Positions 13,601-32,190 of a DNA stretch of 64,000 nucleotides are shown here, piece by piece. The notes under the pieces were generated by a model. It was not told the DNA's origin. It ran no database searches and worked only from the letters and a program-made list of their open reading frames with translations. How positions within the stretch are numbered: the stretch's first letter is position 1; every line of letters begins with the position of its first letter. This DNA is from Anabas testudineus. Its lineage: Eukaryota > Chordata > Actinopteri > Anabantiformes > Anabantidae. The stretch spans positions 2,899,219 through 2,963,218 of the forward strand of contig NC_046627.1 of NCBI RefSeq assembly GCF_900324465.2, written 5' to 3'. Both the position numbers and the translations under genes were made by a program.

Positions 13601-16600
13601 AGTGAAAACAGTGATGACAGATCAGTGAAAACAGTCATAACAGTGATAACAGAACAGTGATAACAGTGATGACAGTGATAACAGTGATGACAGAACAGTG
13701 ATAACAGTGATAATAGTGATGACAGTAAATACAGTAATGACATTGATGATAGTGATGACAGAACAGTGATAGCAGTGATAACAGTGATAACAGTGATAAT
13801 AGTGATAACAGTGATAACAGTGATGACAGAACAGTGATAACAGTGATAACAGTGATAATAGTGATAACAGTGATAACAGTGATGACAGAACAGTGATAAC
13901 AGTGATGACAGAACAGTGATAAGAGTGATAACAGTGATGACAGAACAGTGATGACAGTGATAACAGTGATAACAGAGATAACAGAACAGTGATAACAGTG
14001 ATAACAGTGATAACAGTGATGACAGAACAGTGAAAACAGTGATAACAGAACAGTGAAAACAGTGATGACAGAACAGTGATAACAGTGATAACAGTGATGA
14101 CAGAACAGTGATAACAGTGATAACAGTGATGACAGAACAGTGATAACAGTGATGACAGAACAGTGATAATAGTGATAACAGTGATAACAGTGATGACAGA
14201 ACAGTGATAACAGTGATAACAGAACAGTGATAACAGTGATAACAGTGATGACAGAACAGTGATGACAGTGATAACAGTGATAACAGAACAGTGATAACAG
14301 TTATAAACAGTGATAACAGTGATAACAGTGATGACAGAACAGTGATAACAGTGATAATAGTGATAACAGTGATAACAGTGATGACAGAACAGTGATAACA
14401 GTGATGACAGAACAGTGATAACAGTTATAAACAGTGATAACAGTGATAACAGTGATGACAGAACAGTGATAACAGTGATAATAGTGATAACAGTGATAAC
14501 AGTGATGACAGAACAGTGATAACAGTGATGACAGAACAGTGATAACAGTGATGACAGAACAGTGATAACAGTGATAACAGTGATGACAGAACAGTGATGA
14601 CAGTGATAACAGTGATAACAGAGATAACAGAACAGTGATAACAGTGATAACAGTGATAACAGTGATGACAGAACAGTGATAACAGTGATGACAGAACAAT
14701 GATAAGAGTGATAACAGTGATAATAGTGATAACAGTGATAACAGTGATGACAGAACAGTGATAACAGTGATGACAGAACAGTGATAACAGTGATGACAGA
14801 ACAGTGATAACAGTGATAACAGTGATGACAGTGATAACAGAGATAACAGAACAGTGATAACAGTGATAACAGAACAGTGATAACAGTGATGACAGAACAG
14901 TAAAAACAGTGATGACAGTGATAACAGAACAGTGATAACAGTGATAACAGAACAGTGATGACAGTTATAATCAGTGATTACAGTGATAACAGTGATGACA
15001 GAACAGTGATGACAGTGATAACAGTGATAACAGTGATAACAGAACAGTGAAAACAGTGATGACAGAACAGTGATAACAGTGATAACAGTGATAACAGAAC
15101 AGTGATAACAGAACAGTGAAAACAGTGATAACAGTGATAACAGAACAGTGAAAACAGTGATAACAGTGATAACAGTGATGACAGAACAGTGATAACAGTG
15201 ATGACAGAACAGTGATAACAGTGATGACAGAACAGTGATAACAGTGATAACAGTGATAATAGTGATAACAGTGATAACAGTGATGACAGAACAGTGATAA
15301 CAGTGATATTAGTGATGACAGAACAGTGATGACAGTGATAACAGTGATAATAGTTATAAACAGTGATGTCAGAACAGTGATAACAGTGATGACAGTACAG
15401 TGATAACAGTGATAACAGTGATGACAGTACAGTGAAAACAGTGATGACAGAACAGTGAAAACAGTGATGACAGATCAGTGAAAACAGTGATAACAGTGAT
15501 AACAGAACAGTGATAACAGTGATGACAGTGATAACAGTGATGACAGAACAGTGATAACAGTGATAATAGTGATGACAGTAAATACAGTAACTACATTGAT
15601 GATAGTGATGACAGAACAGTGATAGCAGTGATAACAGTGATAACAGTGATAATAGTGATAACAGTGATAACAGTGATGACAGAACAGTGATAACAGTGAT
15701 AACAGTGATAATAGTGATAACAGTGATAACAGTGATGACAGAACAGTGATAACAGTGATGACAGAACAGTGATAAGAGTGATAACAGTGATGACAGAACA
15801 GTGATGACAGTGATAACAGTGATAACAGAGATAACAGAACAGTGATAACAGTGATAACAGTGATAACAGTGATGACAGAACAGTGAAAACAGTGATAACA
15901 GAACAGTGAAAACAGTGATGACAGAACAGTGATAACAGTGATAACAGTGATGACAGAACAGTGATAACAGTGATAACAGTGATGACAGAACAGTGATAAC
16001 AGTGATGACAGAACAGTGATAATAGTGATAACAGTGATAACAGTGATGACAGAACAGTGATAACAGTGATAACAGAACAGTGATAACAGTGATAACAGTG
16101 ATGACAGAACAGTGATGACAGTGATAACAGTGATAACAGAACAGTGATAACAGTTATAAACAGTGATAACAGTGATAACAGTGATGACAGAACAGTGATA
16201 ACAGTGATAATAGTGATAACAGTGATAACAGTGATGACAGAACAGTGATAACAGTGATGACAGAACAGTGATAACAGTTATAAACAGTGATAACAGTGAT
16301 AACAGTGATGACAGAACAGTGATAACAGTGATAATAGTGATAACAGTGATAACAGTGATGACAGAACAGTGATAACAGTGATGACAGAACAGTGATAACA
16401 GTGATAACAGTGATGACAGAACAGTGATGACAGTGATAACAGTGATAACAGAGATAACAGAACAGTGATAACAGTGATAACAGAGATAACAGTGATGACA
16501 GAACAGTGAAAACAGTGATAACAGTGATGACAGAACAGTGATAACAGTGATAACAGTGATGACAGAACAGTGATAACAGTGATAACAGTGATAACAGAAC

Positions 16601-17785
16601 AGTGATAACAGTGATGACAGAACAGTGATAACAGTGATAACAGTGATGACAGAACAGTGATAACAGTGATAACAGTGATGACAGAACAGTGATAACAGTG
16701 ATGACAGAACAGTGATAATAGTGATAACAGTGATAACAGTGATGACAGAACAGTGATAACAGTGATAACAGAACAGTGATAACAGTGATAACAGTGATGA
16801 CAGAACAGTGATAACAGTGATAACAGAACAGTGATAACAGTGATAACAGTGATAACAGTGATAACAGAACAGTGATAACAGTGATAACAGTGATGACAGA
16901 ACAGTGATAACAGTGATAATAGTGATAACAGTGATAACAGTGATGACAGTACAGTGATAACAGTGATAACAGAACAGTGATAACAGTGATAACAGTGATG
17001 ACAGAACAGTGATAACAGTGATAATAGTGATAACAGTGATAACAGTGATGACAGTACAGTGATAACAGTGATACAGAACAGTGATAACAGTGATAACAGT
17101 GATAACAGAACAGTGATAACAGTTATAAACAGTGATAACAGTGATAACAGAACAGTGATAACAGTGATAACAGTGATGACAGAACAGTGATAACAGTGAT
17201 AACAGTGATGACAGAACAGTGATAACAGTGATAACAGTGATAACAGTGATAACAGTGATGACAGTACAGTGATAACAGTGATAACAGAACAGTGATAACA
17301 GTGATAACAGTGATAACAGAACAGTGATAACAGTGATAACAGAACAGTGATAACAGTGATAACAGTGATAACAGAACAGTGATAACAGTTATAAACAGTG
17401 ATAACAGTGATAACAGAACAGTGATAACAGTGATAACAGTGATGACAGAACAGTGATAACAGTGATAACAGTGATAACAGTGATGACAGTACAGTGATAA
17501 CAGTGATAACAGTACAGTGAAAACAGTGATGACAGAACAGTGAAAACAGTGATGACAGTTATAATCAGTGATAACAGTGATGACAGTGATGACAGAACAG
17601 TGATAACAGAACAGTGATGACAGAACAGTGATAACAGTGATGACAGTGATAACAGTGATGACAGAACAGTGATGACAGTGATAACAGTGACAACAGTTAT
17701 AAACAGTGATTACAGAACAGTGATAACAGAACAGTGATAACAGTGATAACAGTGATGACAGAACAGTTATAACAGTGATGACAGA
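10626..17785. repeat. 7.1 kb minisatellite of a 9-bp unit with higher-order structure
   Basis: The array is built almost wholly from the 9-mer ACAGTGATA and variants (ACAGTGATG, ACAGTGAAA), with a recurring linker ACAGAACAGTGATA. Rare variant words mark longer periods. GTGATATTAGTGATG occurs at about 13450 and 15302, and CAGTAAATACAGTAA at about 13723 and 15575, both about 1852 bp apart. ACAATGATAAGAGTG recurs at about 12761 and 14694. Near the left end, GATAACATTGATAACAG recurs at about 11125 and 11890. So large blocks were duplicated inside the array. The long open frames on the minus strand are a by-product: the unit is a multiple of three and has no minus-strand stop. Confidence 0.95.
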
Positions 17786-17924
17786 ACAAAGCAAAATGGT
17801 GTTTATCATTGTTAAATGATAAACACAATTTTAGATTCAGTAGATGACTCCAGATTGGTCTGTGATAAAGTCAAGAACAGATTAAACTGGAGTTGTTTTA
17901 GTTTTATGTTTCTCTCTCTAACAG

Positions 17925-22041
<4,117 letters not shown>

Positions 22042-23300
22042 AGGAAAGAAGAAGAGGAGCACAGCTTGAACCTGATTGTAGAGCCTGGGTTAGCCCAGTG
22101 GACGGAGGGCAAGTGACGTAAATGTTAAGGTTAAAGTTCAGGAGTTTGCTTTAAGAGTTTTTTTCAAAACAAATAACCAATAAATACATTTTAAATTCTG
22201 TTCCTATGTTAGAATTTCTTTACTTCCAGCAGTTTAGAAAGGAAAACAACAACAGCATTACAGTCCCTGGGCTCTGGGAATGTTTAACAAACATTAAACC
22301 TTCTTGGATTAAAAGGTGTTTGTTTTACAGATGTTTCCTTCACAGTGGTGGTTTATAGGGTCATTTCTTTTTGGGCCACATGAGGTTGTTTTGATGCAGA
22401 GTGACCATTGGAACATAAGCAGCAAGACTGAGGGAAGGCTTTGTATGATGAATTTATAGATCACCTGCTTTTAAAATAGAAGTCAGTAGAATCTCCTGTT
22501 GTAAATCAGAACTGAATTGTTCTTCTGACATTTATGTCCATTTAGTTTGTTTTTCTGCTGATCTGCTCAATGACAATTTAAATAATGTAAGTACTTTGCT
22601 GAAATAAAGATATTTTTTAAGAAACAAAACACAACAGCTGTTCTATTATTATTATGATTAATGTGTTTTCATTTGAATGTTGCAGGCAGTAAATATGGAG
22701 CTACAAACAAACCATTTTACAATATTTACTGCTCCCTAGGGAACAAATAACTCTTTACTTAATTTATTCAAATCATAATTTACTCTCCACAATGTTAAAT
22801 ATTGGTCATTGTATTGCAGGTATTTTATTTGTGAAGGTAACATTAACAAAGAAAGTGTAGCAGTGATACTTTAGTTGATGAATATGTGTAACTGGAGGTA
22901 TTAGGTATTAGTATTTTCCTGTTAAAATTACAGAGTGGTGCATAAAGTGATTAGTCAAGTAGAACACTGAAGATTATACAATAGAATAAGTATTAAATAA
23001 ATACTTAACATCAAAATGAGCAAGAGATTAACAAAATACAATGATTTACATATTATAAACTAGGTAACTTAATAAATTGAGTGTTTAATTAGAAGATTAA
23101 ATTAAGAACTTCACTGTTTTTAATTGATCCACATGAACATATGAATGAAACGTCCAGCTGCTGTCGTTGACACGTAGCACTGCTGCGTGTCTCGGTGGGA
23201 TTTGTAGTTTTATTCTCACATACTTATAATAAAGCTCCTTAGGAAAAATACCATTCTCGGACTCCAAGTACCGGCATGCACCACGGGGCTGTGCGCATGA
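22042..23300. other. cnga1 3' UTR and intergenic region before nfxl1
   Basis: Candidate poly(A) signals AATAAA lie at 22179-22184 and near 22603. The rest is AT-rich and shows no gene. Confidence 0.5.
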
Positions 23301-23345
23301 CAACTAGGCCCCTGAGTCCTCTCACTCCTGCTACCGCTGAGGTGT
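23195..23345 (+). promoter_or_regulatory. Probable nfxl1 promoter with ZNF143-like element
   Basis: On the minus strand AACTACAAATCCCA (plus-strand 23195-23211 region) resembles the ZNF143/SBS motif found at many housekeeping promoters. The surrounding 150 bp is richer in G+C than its flanks. A non-coding first exon may end near 23341 (GCTGAG before GTGTGT). A second untranslated exon may lie at about 23613-23676, bounded by TTACAG and GTCAGT. All of this is inference. Confidence 0.35.
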
Positions 23346-24201
23346 GTTTAACAACCTGTTTAAATGACTTTTCTGCACTTTGATCTAAATATTTTACTTT
23401 ACGACAGCCAAGGGTGTATCTGTCTTTTAAAATCTGTCCTTTAGTTGATGTGTGACCTATTTCAGCATGTTTTAATACGTATTTTAATGACAGTTAGCAT
23501 GTGCTAGCTAACAGTTTGAACTGAACCTGATCGTTAACGTGAGGACTGAACACAGGTTGAAATTAGTTATTTATCAGGTTTTTAACTATAATTCATGTTT
23601 TGTATGTTACAGGAGTGCTTCCTTATATCATGTACTGCTACATCAACATTTTAACCTGACGAACAGTCGGAAAAAGGTCAGTTAAATGTTTGAACTATCC
23701 TCGGGTTTTCTGTCTGCACACCAAACTCCATTCAAAAATCTACTGATTTACTGCTGCTGCGAATCACTCACAAATACACACGCCTGCTGCAAGACCTAGT
23801 TTATAGAAGGGCGTATAAATATTATATAAATACTTTCAGAAAGAAAAACATTGGAAATAATATATTGATTCTGTATTAATTATCCCCTGTCAATTGATTG
23901 GCTGAATACTTGAACCTTTAAGCTTCTAGGGGGAAATTCAGAAACCATATCAGACTATAAATGACATCATGAGCCTAACTTTCTCTGGATTACACCACGC
24001 TACAGGTCAAAAGTCATCTCACTTTCCTGCTGCTGTGCTGCAGTACTTTCTAAAGACCATTTTTGTTTTTTGTTTTAATAACTCTTTTATATAAGTGGGG
24101 AAAATTAAATATTTATTTAAATCATAAATGTGATTGATTTACTATGAAATAATTAAAAACAACTTACTTTATTAATCTCTCATCTTTTCCCCCACCTGTA
24201 G

Positions 24202-27200
24202 AAATTTGGAGGCGGTTGCCATGGAGCCAGCCTGGCGACAGCAGGGCCGGGGGCGTGGCCGTAGTAGTCAGGAGGGTCAGAGCGAAAGGTCACGGCCCCC
24301 CCAAAAAGAGAGGGACAGGCCGGGAGCTCCAGCAGGAGTATGGGGGCCAGGAGGGAGAACAAAGCCCACTGCACCACCTGATCCTCCACCTGGTGAGGAC
24401 GGAGTTATTCTAACTTATTATCGAGTCTTTCTCAGTAAACAGCGACATGCATCCTCACAGCTGCTGTGTTATTTATATTATTCTGTGCTTTGTGATCATC
24501 AGCTGCGTCAGTCCAGTCCAAATTCGAAGAGATCAGGAAGTCCAACCAGGCTGCTGCTCAGCGACTGGTGGAGAGCCAGCTCAGCTCCTCCTCTGATGAA
24601 GAGGACGACGACGATCTTGATGATGGAGAAATTGACCATAAAGGTGGAAAAACAGGAAAGATTCTGGCATCAACTTTCACCACCTACACCAACCAGACAG
24701 GTAACAGCAGGTGTCCTGGTTTTTGTCCTTAAATTTAGAGCTTTAGAATTAGTTCCCTTTGTTCCCGTTCTGCCAACGATCAAGGTCACACTAAATTGTT
24801 AGATGTTAAAATGGACTTTGGTGTTTGAGTCAACATCAGTAAAATAAATCAACTAGTGCAACAGTTGTAAAACACCAATACGTATGCTGTTTGATAATTT
24901 GTGACTTAACAAGCAGCTGTTTGTGTGTTTGCATTTCTATATTCATTGATTGTTTGTTTTGTGCGCTGTGCAGGTGGTGATGCCGCAGGTCTGGCCAGAA
25001 CTGGTCAGTATGTCAGTGATCTGTTTCAGTCCGGCGCTCTCACCTGTCTGATCTGCATTGCCTCTGTCAAGAGGACACAGCCGGTGAGAGACACACTCTT
25101 TCACACACTGTATTATACTGGATATTTGAATTGAAGTCTCTCAGATAAATGACTATTTCATTAAAGAGAGTATCTGCAGGTCTTAATTAAATTTTAAACC
25201 CCTGTCTGTGTCTCCAGGTGTGGAGCTGTTCCAGCTGTTTCTCTCTCTTCCACCTGCCCTGTATTCAGAAATGGGCCAGAGACTCAGTCTTCCTCGTCTC
25301 ATCTGTCACTGATGAAGACTTTGGTCAGAAGCAGCACCCCTGGCCCTGGTGAGCAAAACGCACTGTTTATGTTTTAAACACTTAATATACAAGGCAGACA
25401 TCGTTTTTGGATTCAGACTGCGAGGTGTCCCAGAGGTTTTACTGCTCACACTTTATGATGTGCCCGGTCTTCAGCAACGCTGATATCACAACATTAAACT
25501 AAGAAGTAATGAAGGAAAACATAGTTAAGAACAGCTGTTACCTTAAAATCCATCATTTAAAAGAAGGTGAAGATTGAATACTTTATCTTTATTTTGGTTA
25601 TGACCCCATCATGTTAATGTGTTATTTTAACATCTGTACAGTCATTACCCAGTCAGATGTGTGTTGGTATCAGCTATTAAAGTGTTTTCAGTCACTGGTT
25701 ACTTTCTCTAATCTGTACGTTAAATGTTTAAAAAGTAATTCAATCCTGGAAACTATGATGTACTGATCACCTTTACGTTGTTTCAGTGAAAAACAGGACA
25801 AAAGATGAAGCAGGAAGTAATTGACAGATAATTTTTTTCTCTTCAGTCCAAAATGCCGAGCAGAGTATCCACCCAGTGCTACACCCAACAGGTACGTTTG
25901 CTCACATTTCTTCTGCAGATTGTTGGATTTTATATTATTAGTTAAAACAGCCTCTACAGAGCTGTGTTCAGTCACTGCTGCTGTTCTCCACCAGGAGGCT
26001 CCACAGTCCAGAAAACTGAGCAGCTTCTGCTGTTTGAATATCACTGTTAGCCTGGAGTTGTTCTTTCAAAATAAGAGTCTTTTAAAGAACAGAAACTTGA
26101 CTCAACAGTTCACTGTCTAGACTGATGGTATTTAATATAAACACACGACAACTACATTAACACAGAGAAATACTGTCAGGGAAATCATATAAAAGCCTAT
26201 TTGTGAATAAATAGTGATTAACAGCTACATTTGTTTTGGTTTATGTTTAAACAAAGTTGTGAAACTACCAGCAGTTAGCTAATATGTGTCCTGTGTTGTG
26301 TTCAGGTACATGTGTTACTGCGGGAAACTGCAGGACCCTCCAGCTGACCCCTGGTTGGCTCCTCACTCCTGCGGCTCCGTGTGTCAGAAGGAGCTCAAAC
26401 CCAGCTGTGGACACACCTGTCTGCTGCTCTGTCACCCTGGTAACCACTGAATTAAATACAAACAGATGTCTGATCCACATTAACCTGAACCTGTGTCCTC
26501 AAAATACAAATTAGAAAGTGTGTAAACGTGTTAAACCCTGTTTCCCGTCTGACGTTTTGACGGCTGTGATTGTAGCTGTAAGAAAATGTTACAACAATAT
26601 GAATGAGAAACATGATTAAATAGACCTGACAGCATTACTACTGGTGACATGAAGATCTAATGTGTATGTGCATCTTCAGGTCCTTGTCCTCCGTGTCCAA
26701 AGATGGTGTCTGTGTCCTGTATGTGCAGCAAAGCGAAGCCCCTCCCCCGTCGCTGTAGCAACAAGGTACGAAGAAAATGATGTGACATGAAAATACTCGA
26801 ATAGTAATCTGCGTCTGATGCAGTTTATGCCCATGAAAACGTCTCCACTCACAATTCTTTCACTTTCTTCTGTGTTTGTTGACTTTTTATTAAATTAAGT
26901 TTCATTTGCTACTCTACTCATTTGTTATATATAAATAGTGGTTTATGAATGTAATGTGTGCTGTTTCTCTGTCCAGGCCTGGTCCTGTCAGCAGCAGTGC
27001 GGCAAGTTGTTGCCCTGTAAACAGCACAGCTGTACACGGCCCTGTCACACAGGTAAACACACTCACACACACTGTGTTTCCATTAAAGTAGGGTGTGTCT
27101 GATTTTATAAAGTCATCTAAAACACTAATATAAACACTGTACAGTTGTCCCTGTGAGATGTTAATGATTCGTTGACATAAACCTGGTCAGTGAGTCGTCT

Positions 27201-27395
27201 GTTAAAGTCTCTGTTTGGTGGTGATGCTACGTTTTCTCAGCACTGAGGCTGCTGCTCTGCTGGATGAGAACAGGAACACTTACTGTGTTCCCTGTAGCTG
27301 CAGGAATCTACTTGACAAATACACAGACTCCGACCTGATGACACTCGAGTCACATTTAAATATCACAATGATAATTTGTAGATTATAATTCTCTG

Positions 27396-27482
<87 letters not shown>

Positions 27483-28778
27483 AACAATGACTCCATCACT
27501 GTGAGCTGCGAACCTCCATCTCACCCCTCTTCCTGTCTGTGTGTGGTGTTTGTCAGAGTGCTCTCCGTGTCCCAGAGTCAGCGTTCAGAAGTGTGTGTGT
27601 GGTAGAGAGAAGGCCGAGAGACCCTGTGCCAGCCCCCAGTGGAACTGTCAGCAGGTAAAACTACACTGATCTGTACAACATTTAAATATTCTCTGCCCAT
27701 TCTCTGATGTTTTGTCAATATGCTCTTTGAACAGTTTCCGGTAAAATCTTTTACTTCACGTTACTTCTTGTGAGGACATTTTTTAGCAGGTACTTGACAG
27801 ATTCTGTTGGGAACATTTTGCTGAGATACTGTTTATCTGAGCACAGCGTCCTCTTCTCTGAAGCCTTTTCTCCGGCTAAGCTGACACATGACTGACTCGT
27901 GTTAAATCGGGACTTGAATCCCACACTTGTGCCGCTCGTCCAGCTGCTGCTGCCTCTGAGCCGCGGCACGTTGAAGCTGTCACAACAAGTCTCTCTGAGC
28001 CTTTCCCTGACAGCTCTAATTACTGGCTGCTTGGCACATGATGTTTCTGCAGGAAAACCCACCAACTCTGGAAAAGTCAGAACAGCAACATGAACAAAAC
28101 CTGTAGCCTAGCAACATTAGTGTTGCAAACATCCCATAATACGCCTCTGTAATGCAGAGGCTCACTGTGTTCAAAGAGCAACTACTGGATCTCAATTAAC
28201 CTTCATATTTGTTTAGTTTTGCAGATTTTCTTGAAATTACTTTAAACTTTGCACAATCGGATGAAAACTCACTTGATTTAACTTTAATAAAATATAAATT
28301 TAATATAAAAATGCACCTAAAACATGATTTTAACAAAGTTAAACTGGACTTTTCAGTGTGTCTTTCCGTCTCTGTCTGTTTCAGGTTTGTGGCTCTCTGC
28401 TCTCCTGTGGGAACCACACCTGTGAGGTTGTGTGTCACGATGGAGTCTGTCCTCCGTGCCCCCGCTCCGTCAGCAGAACCTGTCCCTGCGGAAAGACCAG
28501 TGAGAGAACGCACACAAAACTGCTTAATAGAAAAACACACATAAAACTCAGATAGATAAATAAATAAAAAGATAAACGAAGAGTAAACAAAATAAACAGT
28601 AACACGTTTGTCACTGTGCTGGTGTTTCCTAAACGTCACTGTGTGTTTCAGAGTCGTCGCTGCCGTGCACAGAGGAAGTGTCGCCGTGCGGAGACACGTG
28701 CGACCGCCCTCTGTCGTGTGGAGAACACACCTGTTCAATGAGGTGTCACCGAGGGAGCTGCGAGACCTGCAGACAGGT

Positions 28779-28837
<59 letters not shown>

Positions 28838-31800
28838 TAAAACCCACTCTGAACCACCGTGTCACACACAAAGCTGAATTTCACCGTCCGTTTGTCAGGA
28901 GGTGGAGAAGGAGTGCAGGTGTGGAAAATACAGGAAGCGGATGCCGTGCCATAAGGAGTACCTGTGTGACTCCAAGTGTCCGAAAACCCGAAGCTGCCAG
29001 AGACACCAGTGCAGGAGGAAAGTGAGTACACAGCAGGACTAACTCACAGTAGGTCTGTGATGATGCAGCAGGATCTATAGCATTTAGTCATCACAGCTGG
29101 ATGGTGTCACTGCCCAGCTGTTAGCAGACTGCAGCTCCTTTAGTTGTTGGAGCAGGAAACATAACATTCACCTAATTTAAACATATTGGGAAATGAGAAC
29201 TTGTTGTGATTACAGGATGAGTAGAAGGAAAGAGAAGAAACTGAGCTGCAGTAAAACACTATGAGGTTGATCATAGAGAGCAGGAGGAGATGATCAGACC
29301 AGTAAAAACCTGTGAGCTGGGTTTCCAGAACAAGTCTGGATAAATCAGATGACCAATGAGATGCATGAAGATGTAACCAGGTTAGCACAGCACTGTGGTC
29401 AATAGACATCACACTATAAATGGTATTTTGAATACAAGACGGTGTCTAATAAAATCTGAGAATCTCAGACGTTCAGCTTCATGTTTCATCTTCAGATCGT
29501 CAGCGTTTAGTTTTTTAATTAACATTAAATCCAGTCTCTGTTCTTCGTGCTGGCAGTCTGACGGCTTTGATGTCTCCTCTCTGTGCAGCGCTGTGTGTTC
29601 CTGTAGTGTAAATGTCACAGCGATGGCATCGGATCTGTGTGGAATCTGATAGGAAAAGGTTGACGGAGCTGCGTGTGATGAGACAGGTGGAGGTTTAATT
29701 CTCCGTCGGGCTGATAAAAGCGTTTCCACCAACCGTCTTTAACATTTTCACTCACTTTAATGTCACCTGGGATGTTTTTACCTGCTCCTCTAAATGTCAG
29801 AAGCAGAGCCAACATCTTCAGGGTGGAGGAGAAGTGGCAGCGAATACGCCGACACTAACGCGTTGCAGGAAACAGTTTCAGTAGTTAAAACGTGTGTGCC
29901 TTCTGTTTAAACTCTGTTTCCCATGATGCTCTCTGTTCCAGTGTTGTCCTGGTAACTGCCCGCCTTGTGACCAGAGCTGTGGTCGAACTCTCGGGTGTCG
30001 CAACCACAAGTGTCCCTCCGGCTGTCACCAAGGTAACACGTGTACACATGTATACACAGATCAGCTGTGTTGGTGCAAATACTTTGTTTTAAGACTTTGT
30101 TCTTTAAATTTTAATATTTGTCGTATCGACACAAACTGATGACAGAGCTAAAACCTGTGTTTGTTTGATTAGTTTCAGTCTGTTTACAATGTGAATGAGT
30201 CCAGTGCTGCTGCTGTATTGTCAGTGACTGAATCCTACTTTCCATATTCTACTATTCTGTATCTTTACTTACTTAATCTGACAGCTGTTACTAGTGACTT
30301 TGCAGATTCACATTAATATAACAAACATTTATTATGAAGTAATTTTGTAGTTACAGACATGCTCGTCATTAGCATCTGCTCTAGGACGTCTCGACTACTG
30401 GCTCTCATACCAACAATCAGACAAAACTCAGCGTACTCACGCTGTTGTGTCGTCAGTTTGAGGTTGGAGAACCCCGGATGTTTTCTTCTGAGATGTTCAT
30501 GCATACCAGTTGTGGTGCTGTGGCAACATTGGGCCATTATGGTTTTACAAAGTGTGCTGAGCACCGTTTTCTAAGGTCTCTGTTTGAAGAATCCCACACG
30601 TTCAATGGTCGTCTGTGGCCTTTTTAGGATTAGGACACATTTTCATCGTGCCTGAGAGTGAGAGCTCCCATAAAACTGTGCTCATATAAACTAATCACAA
30701 TAAGCTCCACCTTTATCAGCTGCAAAATCAAAGTGACTCTGATCAGCAGGTGTAGTTGTTGCTTTCAGGTACGGCTTCGTGCCTTCATTATAAAACACTG
30801 CAGGAGTTTTATCCAGTCTGTGTTTATAGGAAATCATTTTACTCACTCACACACTCGCAGAAAGTCACATCACATCATTCTCTGTCAGATAAGTTGTGAT
30901 TTGTTGAGGGAGTCACAGCTGGTGGAAGGTCAGAGGTCAAAATCAGGAAAATTCTGACCCTCAACACTCCTGAGGTTTGTGTTTATCTGTGCGTGTGTGC
31001 TGACATTTGTTCCGGCTGAAGGCACAGAAATGTGTGTGTTTGGGAAAACGTTGACCTCTGCTTCCTGCCAAACATCGTTAACTGTGTGTTGGCTGAATAA
31101 TAAATAGCTTCCTGTGTCTATTGTTCGCTGACTGGACGATAAAGGATAATTTATGCGTCCGCCTGACTTGTGATTGGTTGAATAGATTATAATTAATTAA
31201 TCTGTGTGTCTGTGTGCTGATTGGCTGCTCTGACCTTTGTGGGGGTAACAGATTGAAATGCAAACGCGTTGCCACAAAGATAACACAGAGGAGCGTGTGT
31301 TTGGTATTTATTTCAGGAGCTATGGCAGAAAATAGACGACACTCTTTATATAACACTGTTAATAATTAACTTGCTACTTGCTGATTAATCTGCTCAATGT
31401 TTCCTCTATTAATCAATTAAAGAGCGTCACACAAGTCAAGATGACATTTAAAATGTTTGATATAAAACTTAGAATAGAAAAATATCTTTGTGAGAATCTG
31501 GAACCAGCAAATCAGACCTTACACATTCACATCAAGACTTTTAGTGAGCAAAAGTATTGGAAAAGTAAACTATAGTAGATCTGAGAAAAGAGCCAAAAAC
31601 AAATGTTGGTCAATAAAACTACATGGAATTACATAAAAAAAAGAAATAAACAACTGTATGTTAATTTAATAATAAGTTTTAGTCAAAGCAGGACAAGAGA
31701 GAGAGGTGATGCACTCTGCAATGACCGTATAAAGCTAAATAAAGAAGCTCACACTCCGATGGACAACCTCTGTCTGTACAACATGTCTATCGCAGTAAAG

Positions 31801-32120
31801 GAGATGAATGTTGCCTAATTCTTCTTTGTGTCCTCTCTGTAACCTGGAATAACACGTTACTTTGCTACTACAACTCTGCACTAACTCACACGAGTTAATC
31901 AGACTTCTCTTAAATCACTCAACTTTGGTTTAATCACTTAAATCGCGTCAGGAAAAGAACAATGAATTATAGAAATAAAATTGTCCACGTGTTGTTCTTG
32001 CTGTTTGAACAAGTAATGTAGAAGTTTAGACGGGGCTTGAAAAAGAAAAGCTGCTACAGGAAAGTTGGTTCACGGCTCCGGTTCTGTCACGTAGTGGTTT
32101 TATCTGTGTGAGCTGTGGCA

Positions 32121-32190
<70 letters not shown>

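Noticed and set aside
10626-17785. Regular array that might be taken for a CRISPR or a repeat-protein gene
   Set aside because: There are no unique spacers, the unit is 9 bp, and the host is a vertebrate. The plus strand is full of stops.
27751-28093. Open frames on both strands between nfxl1 exons
   Set aside because: They lie inside an intron, have no domain, and show no splice link to the gene.
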